35,945 nucleotides of DNA from Polynucleobacter meluiroseus (lineage in GTDB: Bacteria > Pseudomonadota > Gammaproteobacteria > Burkholderiales > Burkholderiaceae). This document shows, in pieces, positions 29,515 to 35,945 of the stretch. Under the pieces are notes generated by a model, which saw only the letters and a list, made by a program, of their open reading frames with translations, ran no database searches and was not told where the DNA came from. The DNA lies in NCBI GenBank assembly GCA_945864455.1, contig CAMBBT010000004.1, positions 1 through 35,945 of the forward strand. Direction: 5' to 3'. The number at the start of each line of letters is the position of its first letter. The first letter of the stretch is position 1. The translations under genes were made by a program, and so were the position numbers.

Positions 29515-30042
29515 CTATAAAGCTCCTTTAATTGCTTTTATGAGCTCTTCTTCGCTTATCTTTCCTAATTTTGTATATGTCGACTTACCTTTGGGATTAA
29601 TGATCACAGTATAAGGAAGGGCGCCTTGGGTATTACCCATTTGCTTAGACAGATTGCTGCCCTCTAGACCACCAATCACAATCGGATAGGAGACTGGGAT
29701 ACTTTTCAGAAATTCACGAATATTAGAGGGTGAATCGATACCGATACCGACAAATAAGACATTTTTCTGCAAATACTCTTGCGAAAGCAGATCCAAAGTG
29801 GGCATTTCCTCGATACAAGGGGGGCACCAGGAAGCCCAAAAGTTCACTACGAGGACTTTTCCCTGCCATTCAGATGTATTGACTGGTTTTCCGTCCGGGG
29901 TTTGCCAAGGGTTAGCAAAAAAGGCTTTTACAGAGGGTTCGCTAGCTAAGCCAGTTTTCGAAATCCATTGCGAAGTCAGCACACCTCCCAGCAGTGCCAA
30001 CAGACTAATTCCACAGATAGTCAGTAATTGTCTTCGGTTCAT
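29515..30042 (-). CDS. TlpA-family thiol:disulfide oxidoreductase (thioredoxin-like)
   Basis: N-terminal TM then VLVVNFWASWCPPCIEEMPTLDLLSQEY (CPPC); start MNRRQLL at 30042 preceded by AAGGAG. Confidence 0.92.
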   Translation of the reverse strand: MNRRQLLTICGISLLALLGGVLTSQWISKTGLASEPSVKAFFANPWQTPDGKPVNTSEWQGKVLVVNFWASWCPPCIEEMPTLDLLSQEYLQKNVLFVGIGIDSPSNIREFLKSIPVSYPIVIGGLEGSNLSKQMGNTQGALPYTVIINPKGKSTYTKLGKISEEELIKAIKGAL

Positions 30043-30068
30043 TGCAACTCCTTCGCTAAAATTCATAG

Positions 30069-31466
30069 ATGCATATACATATCTTGGGCATCTGCGGTAC
30101 TTTCATGGGTGGCATTGCCGCAATCGCTCGGCAAGCCGGACATCGTGTAACAGGTTGTGATGCTAACGTGTATCCGCCAATGAGTACACAGCTTGAGGCT
30201 CAAGGTATTGAACTGATTGAAGGATTTTCACCAGATCAATTATTACAGTTTGAGACGATGCCTGATTTATTTGTGATTGGCAATGTAGTTTCGCGCGGCA
30301 ATCCCTTAATGGAGGCCATTCTGAATCAGGGGCTTCCTTATGTCTCTGGCCCACAGTGGCTAGGCGAACAAGTTTTATATGGCAGGCATGTTTTAGCGGT
30401 TGCTGGAACGCATGGCAAGACAACAACCTCAGCCATGCTGACTTGGATATTAGAATTTAATGGTTACAAACCAGGTTATTTGATTGGTGGCGTGCCACTC
30501 AATTTCACCGTATCTGCACGTTTAGGCGAGAGCCAATATTTTGTGATCGAGGCTGACGAATACGACACCGCTTTTTTTGATAAGCGCAGCAAGTTTGTGC
30601 ACTACAGGCCCCGCACTGCTTTATTAAATAACTTAGAGTTTGATCATGCCGATATTTTTGCTGATCTAGCAGCCATTGAAACCCAGTTTCATCATTTAGT
30701 CCGGACCGTTCCGAGCTATGGTTTGCTGGTGGTGAACGGCGAGGAGCCTGCCTTAGCAAGCGTGATGACACGGGGTTCTTGGGCACCTGTAGAGCAGTTC
30801 GGTCATGAGTCTAACAAGGAGTGGTCATTCATCTCTCAAGCTGGTGATGGATTTATTGTGCACAAAGCTGGTAAGGAAGTCGCCACGGTGAAGTGGGCTA
30901 CAGATTCTGGAGTGATGGGCCGACATAATCAACTCAATGCTCTTGCAGCAATTGCATCAGCAAATCACATCGGTATTTCACCGGCGGATTCCGCGCGCGC
31001 CTTGGCTGAGTTTAAAAATGTCAAACGACGTCTTGAAACTATTGGTATTGCAAATGGCGTTACCGTCTATGACGATTTTGCCCATCATCCCACTGCGATT
31101 GCGACAACTGTGGATGGTTTGCGTCGTCGTGTTGGTCAGGCGCGTATCTTGGCGGTATTAGAGCCTCGCTCCAATACGATGAAGCTAGGGGTGATGAAGG
31201 CTCAGCTTCCTGGTAGCTTGAGCCAGGCCGATCGAGTTTTTGCCTATGGCGCCAATACTGGTAAGGAGTCTCTAGGTTGGGACTTGGCTGAGGTGTTATC
31301 CCCACTTAATTCCAAAGAGCAGGGCAAAGCACACGCTTTTGATGAGCTTGATGCGCTAGTCAATGCAGTTGTAAAAGAAGCAAAGCCTGGCGATCACATC
31401 TTAGTAATGAGCAATGGCGGGTTTGGTGGCGTGCATCAAAAAATATTAAAAGCGATTAGTGCTTAA
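30069..31466 (+). CDS. mpl: UDP-N-acetylmuramate:L-alanyl-gamma-D-glutamyl-meso-diaminopimelate ligase
   Basis: MHIHILGICGTFMGGIAAIARQAGHRVTGCDANVYPPMSTQLEAQGI; AVAGTHGKTTTSAMLTWILE; VYDDFAHHPTAI. Confidence 0.95.
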   Translation: MHIHILGICGTFMGGIAAIARQAGHRVTGCDANVYPPMSTQLEAQGIELIEGFSPDQLLQFETMPDLFVIGNVVSRGNPLMEAILNQGLPYVSGPQWLGEQVLYGRHVLAVAGTHGKTTTSAMLTWILEFNGYKPGYLIGGVPLNFTVSARLGESQYFVIEADEYDTAFFDKRSKFVHYRPRTALLNNLEFDHADIFADLAAIETQFHHLVRTVPSYGLLVVNGEEPALASVMTRGSWAPVEQFGHESNKEWSFISQAGDGFIVHKAGKEVATVKWATDSGVMGRHNQLNALAAIASANHIGISPADSARALAEFKNVKRRLETIGIANGVTVYDDFAHHPTAIATTVDGLRRRVGQARILAVLEPRSNTMKLGVMKAQLPGSLSQADRVFAYGANTGKESLGWDLAEVLSPLNSKEQGKAHAFDELDALVNAVVKEAKPGDHILVMSNGGFGGVHQKILKAISA

Positions 31467-31506
31467 TCAGTACGATCAAAGTAAATCCAAATAGAGAGAG
31501 TATGCA

Positions 31507-32241
31507 ATGGGTGACAGATTAAAAGATAAGGTAGCAATCATTACAGGCGCAGCAAAAGGCATTGGTTTTGCTACTGCCCAGCGCTTTGCCGGAGAGGGTG
31601 CAATAGTAATCCTTGCCGATATGAATCTAGAGTCTGTAAAAGGCGCTGCTGCGCAGATTCCGAGTGCCCAGGCCTATGCCATGAATGTGACCGACCGGGC
31701 CAGCATTCAGGCAGTGGTAGATCAAGTGATGCAAAAACAGGGCCGTATCGATATCTTAATTAATAACGCTGGTATTACGCAAGATGCCCGTTTAGTGAAG
31801 ATGACAGAGGCGCAATTTGATGCGGTAATTGATGTCAATCTCAAGGGCGTATTTAATTGCACACAGTTAATTGTTCCTCATATGTTGGAGGCTAAGTCAG
31901 GCGCGATTATCAATGCATCTAGTGTTGTTGGTATTTACGGCAACTTCGGTCAAACTAATTACTCTGCTACTAAATTTGGCGTAATCGGTTTTACCAAGAC
32001 TTGGGCACGCGAACTCGGTCCTAAAGGCGTTCGGGTAAATGCAATTTGCCCTGGATTTATTGCAACTGAGATGATTAAAGCAATGCCAGAAAATATATTG
32101 CAAGATATTAAGCGGCGGAGTTGGCTTGGTCGCCTAGGTACTCCAGAGGAAATAGCAAGTGTGTATTTATTCTTGGCTAGTAATGAGGCCAGCTTTATCA
32201 ACGGAGTTGCTTTAGAGGTTAGCGGCGGGATTTCACTCTAA
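31507..32241 (+). CDS. fabG: 3-oxoacyl-ACP reductase (SDR family)
   Basis: [74 protein letters not shown]. Confidence 0.92.
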   Translation: MGDRLKDKVAIITGAAKGIGFATAQRFAGEGAIVILADMNLESVKGAAAQIPSAQAYAMNVTDRASIQAVVDQVMQKQGRIDILINNAGITQDARLVKMTEAQFDAVIDVNLKGVFNCTQLIVPHMLEAKSGAIINASSVVGIYGNFGQTNYSATKFGVIGFTKTWARELGPKGVRVNAICPGFIATEMIKAMPENILQDIKRRSWLGRLGTPEEIASVYLFLASNEASFINGVALEVSGGISL

Positions 32242-32243
32242 GT

Positions 32244-34247
32244 ATGAACCTCGTATATGAAGAAGGCGGCGACATTAAGCTTGCCACAGTGCAGTCTGCA
32301 TCAGGTTCGGGTGATGCTGAGTCTTGGCAAGCTACCAGTCTTTCAGGAAAAAAGATCAAACTCAAAGCCAAAGAAGTTTGGCTACGCTTTGAGAAGCCTG
32401 AGGCTCAGGCAGTCATGGACGAAGCCACTACTTTGTCTAAAGATATCGATTTACAGTTACTGTGGGATTGCGCTCCCGAGGAAGAGTTTGGTCTGGTCGA
32501 TGTTTCTCATGAGTACTTTGGCGCGCAAGCGACGATTCCTCAGCAAGTCTCCTTAGGCATTGCTTTGCAGGGAGCCCCAGTATTTTTTCGTCGCAAGGGG
32601 CGCGGGCGCTTTCAGAGGGCGCCACTCGAGCAGTTGCAGGCTGGCTTAGCTGCATTGGAGCGCAAGCAAAAAGAGCTTGAACAGCAGTCTACTTGGCAAC
32701 AAGAATTAGTGGCTGGGACATTCCCAGAAACACTTCAGTCTTCTGTCCAGCAGTTATTGTTTTCACCGGATAAAAATACCACTGCGTATAAAGCGTTGAC
32801 AGCCGCATGCAATGAGACAGGAGAATCTCCTGCGCAGCTGATGATTCGTTGTGGTTCGATTAGTTCTCCTCTGGCTTATCACCAAGGCATGTTTCTCAAG
32901 GCGCATTTTCCTAATGGAGCTGCACATAGTCAAAGTATTGCCGTTGACCAAACCGCTTATGCTGCTGCTATCGCAGAACTTCCTCTGGCAGATGTGAAAG
33001 CTTTCTCAATTGATGATGCTGGAACTACGGAGATTGACGATGCCTTATCGGTAACAGAGCTCGCTGATGGTGGTCATCGCATTGGTATCCATATTGCCGC
33101 ACCTGGTTTGGTGATTACTAAAGATGATTCTCTGGATCAGGTAGCGCGGAGTCGGATGTCGACAGTGTATTTTCCGGGCGACAAAATTACGATGTTGCCT
33201 GATTCTGTCATTGAACAATTTTCTTTAGATGAGGGCGCTTCAAGACCCGCCTTATCGATCTACGTTGATATCGATGCACAAGGGGTAGCAAATAGAGACT
33301 CGCTACAAATGCGTGCCGAGATGGTACCTATGGTTGCGAACTTGCGTCTAGAGGATATTGAGCATCTCGTCAGCGAGGAAAGTTTAGCTGATGAAGGGGC
33401 TACCTATCCTTATCGTAAAGAGCTCTCTATTTTATGGAGGGCTGCTCAGCTTCTGCATGCTGGCCGCCAAGAAAAACGTGTCGCTAATGGGCTACGCGCA
33501 GAGCAGTTAGGGCTTATTGATCCCAATGCCTTAGCAAGAGATTTTCATTTCCAGATCAATGATATAAATGGAGTAGAACGCGTAGAAATTATGCCGCGTC
33601 AGCGTGGATCTATTCTTGATACGATTGTTGCTGAATGGATGATTTTCTGTAACAGTGCTTCCGGTCAGCTCTTGGCTGATCATGGTTTGCCAGGCTTATT
33701 TAGAACCCAGAAGGGTTGGGGCCCTTTGCGCACGCGCATGCAAACTACCCCAGGTCCACATGAAGGCTTGGGTTTAGATTACTATGCGTGGTGCACATCG
33801 CCACTACGCCGCTACTCAGATTTAGTTAATCAATGGCAACTCATTGCCTTAGCTAAGCATGGCGTAACCGCCAAGATGGTTGCGCCCTTCCCACCGCGCG
33901 ATGCTAGTTTGATGGGGATTGCTGCAGATTTTGAGTCTTGTTATCAAACTTACAGTGAATACCAAGACCGATTAGAAAAGTACTGGTGTCTGCGTTGGGC
34001 TACTCAGGATGGCGAGTCTAAGAATGTACATGTACGTCATTTAAAAGAAGGCATGTCTCGACTGGAGTTAGTCCCATTGCACCTCCCTGTTCCAGAGCTA
34101 GCAAGCCATTCGCGTATGACTCGCGCCGAGGTGGTGCTAGCCGATATCGATTTATTGCAGCTCAGTGCCGCTGTTAGGGTCCTAGAGATTGAAGCTAAAG
34201 TTGAAGTGCCCGAGGTTAGCGCGCAAGAAGATGGTAGCGCAGACTAA
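32244..34247 (+). CDS. RNase II (RNB domain) family exoribonuclease
   Basis: KAFSIDDAGTTEIDDALSVTELADGGHRIGIHIAAPG; YFPGDKITMLPDSVIEQFSLDEG; YAWCTSPLRRYSDLVNQWQL. Confidence 0.95.
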   Translation: MNLVYEEGGDIKLATVQSASGSGDAESWQATSLSGKKIKLKAKEVWLRFEKPEAQAVMDEATTLSKDIDLQLLWDCAPEEEFGLVDVSHEYFGAQATIPQQVSLGIALQGAPVFFRRKGRGRFQRAPLEQLQAGLAALERKQKELEQQSTWQQELVAGTFPETLQSSVQQLLFSPDKNTTAYKALTAACNETGESPAQLMIRCGSISSPLAYHQGMFLKAHFPNGAAHSQSIAVDQTAYAAAIAELPLADVKAFSIDDAGTTEIDDALSVTELADGGHRIGIHIAAPGLVITKDDSLDQVARSRMSTVYFPGDKITMLPDSVIEQFSLDEGASRPALSIYVDIDAQGVANRDSLQMRAEMVPMVANLRLEDIEHLVSEESLADEGATYPYRKELSILWRAAQLLHAGRQEKRVANGLRAEQLGLIDPNALARDFHFQINDINGVERVEIMPRQRGSILDTIVAEWMIFCNSASGQLLADHGLPGLFRTQKGWGPLRTRMQTTPGPHEGLGLDYYAWCTSPLRRYSDLVNQWQLIALAKHGVTAKMVAPFPPRDASLMGIAADFESCYQTYSEYQDRLEKYWCLRWATQDGESKNVHVRHLKEGMSRLELVPLHLPVPELASHSRMTRAEVVLADIDLLQLSAAVRVLEIEAKVEVPEVSAQEDGSAD

Positions 34248-35118
34248 ATTGGCCCAATTCGTGGTGCCTGAAAGATTAAGCAGAGCAGTGCTTTACTTTC
34301 AGACTACTTGGCAGCGCTACCCATTTCGCTTAGCACTTTGCATCTCTCTTGTAATTCACATTATTTTCTTATCGGTTCGTTGGGGATTTGGAGAAATTGA
34401 GAATCGTCGACTCAATACGCCGCTGAGTGTCGTATTAGTAAATGCCAGCAATAAAACACCCCCCAAGGAGGCTAATAAATTAGCGCAAGCAGATTTGCAG
34501 GGTGGTGGCAAAACAGAAAATCAAGATGCAACTGCTGTGCATCGAGCTCGCATGGGAGCTGAAGCTCGTCTTGAGGTTTTAGAGAAACAGCAAAAACAAA
34601 TGTTGGCAAAGTTGACGCAAGAGCGAATTCGTTCGGGTGGACACAAGAGTGGCGACGATCAAAAAATGACGCCCCAACTCAATTCTCTGGAAGCGGAACT
34701 GGCTAAACGTTTGCAGGCAGATGGACGCGAATCACGTCGTAAAGTCTTAACGGGTAGCAATACCAAAGCCGTGACTTTTGCGCACTACTACGATGCCATG
34801 CGTCAGAAGATCGAAGCTTATGGAAGTGCATTTTTTCCGCGCGCCAATGGTCGCCCTTTGTACGGTAGCTTGGTAATTGTGGTCAGCGTGGATGCCCAAG
34901 GACGAATTACTACGAATGCTCAAGGCAAGGATGGTTTATCGGTAGGGCGTAGCTCAGGCAATCCTGAGTTAGATAGGCAGGCCATTGCAATCGTGCGAGC
35001 TTCTGCTCCCTTTGGACCATTTCCTTCCGAAATGCGTAATCAGATCGATGTACTAGATTGGGTTTCTACCTTTGAGTTTGCGCGCGATGGTGCTGACCGT
35101 CTGGAGTTACGACGTTAA
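34231..35118 (+). CDS. TonB-family energy transducer-like protein
   Basis: N-terminal TM (LALCISLVIHIIFLSV), coiled region, C-terminal TonB-like YGSLVIVVSVDAQGRI...ELDRQAIAIVRASAPFGPFP; start 34231 overlaps the RNB gene stop. Confidence 0.85.
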   Translation: MVAQTKLAQFVVPERLSRAVLYFQTTWQRYPFRLALCISLVIHIIFLSVRWGFGEIENRRLNTPLSVVLVNASNKTPPKEANKLAQADLQGGGKTENQDATAVHRARMGAEARLEVLEKQQKQMLAKLTQERIRSGGHKSGDDQKMTPQLNSLEAELAKRLQADGRESRRKVLTGSNTKAVTFAHYYDAMRQKIEAYGSAFFPRANGRPLYGSLVIVVSVDAQGRITTNAQGKDGLSVGRSSGNPELDRQAIAIVRASAPFGPFPSEMRNQIDVLDWVSTFEFARDGADRLELRR

Positions 35119-35160
35119 TTTTGAAAAATAGTTCATAAATTCGCTTATTCTGTAGTCATC

Positions 35161-35945
35161 ATGAATTCACCTAACCCAGTCAATCTGCATACTGATCCCA
35201 GTTTATTTTCTGGGGTGGATGTGTACGCTGTTGCTGGCAATCCAATTGCTCATAGCAAGTCTCCTGTAATCCACCAAAGCTTTGCAGAACAAGCTAAGCA
35301 AAAAATGCACTATGGGTGCTTGCAGCCTGACATCAATGCATTTGCGGTAGCGGCGAAATCTTTTTTTGCAGCTGGCGGCAAAGGTATGAATGTCACCGTA
35401 CCGTTTAAATTGGATGCACAAGCTTTTGCGGATGCATTAACTTCCCGTGCCCAGCTTGCTGGTGCCGTAAATACATTATGGACAAAAGATGGCAAGATTT
35501 ATGGTGACAACACTGATGGTGCAGGTCTAGTACGTGACTTATTAGCGCAAGGCATTGCCATTCATCAATCGAGAATCTTGCTCTTAGGTGCAGGCGGCGC
35601 AGCCCGTGGTGTGATTGGCCCATTGCTGGAGCAATCGCCAAAGTGTTTGGTGATTGCCAATCGTTCTAATACAAAAGCACAAGAGCTGGTGAAGTTATTT
35701 GCTGATCTTGCGGCCTCTTCAGAGAGCGCTCTTGAGTCTAGAGCCTTGGCTGAACTCGAGGATGCTGAAAAAACGCCGTATCCATTTGATTTAGTCATTA
35801 ATGCCACCGCTGCCGGCTTAACTGATCAATCCCCTTTAAGCACTCAGGCAGTAGCTAATATTTTTGTACCCAGCTCTTTTGCATACGATATGGTTTATGG
35901 AAAATCTACCGCATTTATGCAGCAAGCTTTGCAAAAAGGCGCAAG
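35161..35945 (+). CDS. aroE: Shikimate dehydrogenase, truncated by the window end
   Basis: Manual translation: [44 protein letters not shown]...[12 protein letters not shown]...GAVNTLW...[13 protein letters not shown]...[17 protein letters not shown]. Confidence 0.96.
   Translation, partial: MNSPNPVNLHTDPSLFSGVDVYAVAGNPIAHSKSPVIHQSFAEQAKQKMHYGCLQPDINAFAVAAKSFFAAGGKGMNVTVPFKLDAQAFADALTSRAQLAGAVNTLWTKDGKIYGDNTDGAGLVRDLLAQGIAIHQSRILLLGAGGAARGVIGPLLEQSPKCLVIANRSNTKAQELVKLFADLAASSESALESRALAELEDAEKTPYPFDLVINATAAGLTDQSPLSTQAVANIFVPSSFAYDMVYGKSTAFMQQALQKGA

Noticed and set aside
1-35945. Search for CRISPR arrays, transposases, integrases, phage genes, toxin-antitoxin pairs, tRNA/rRNA genes
   Set aside because: None recognised by reading; the only tandem repeats seen are the coding PAAKK repeats.

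Overview
This is a compact, almost fully coding, housekeeping-type chromosomal segment. Gene content and order (ispB<>rplU-rpmA-obg-proB; rppH<>proS; ffh<>ccsA-ampD; nrdAB; aroQ-accB-accC-prmA; mpl; rnb-tonB-aroE) fit a betaproteobacterium of the Burkholderiaceae, probably a streamlined Polynucleobacter-like organism (inference, no database search run). I found no mobile elements, CRISPR arrays, rRNA or tRNA genes, and no evident new multi-gene system. Four observations stand out. (1) A histone-H1-like Lys/Ala/Pro repeat gene stops directly after a phase-correct A_AAA_AAG slippery heptamer, while its repeat motif and a WPFPTGTRP tail continue in the -1 frame. (2) The nrdAB promoter carries two NrdR-box-like sequences exactly 31 bp apart, one covering the predicted -10. 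(3) Two cytosolic enzymes are fused to membrane-anchored domains (PP0621-type zinc ribbon::AmpD and PrmA::DUF3426), alongside domain-truncated ProB and PilB/GspE proteins. (4) rplU-rpmA has an exact TTGACA-N17-TATAAT promoter that overlaps the 5' end of divergent ispB and is followed by a leader stem-loop. A GrdB/PrdB-like protein with Cys in place of Sec, next to an FAH-family hydrolase, may mark an uncharacterised catabolic locus.
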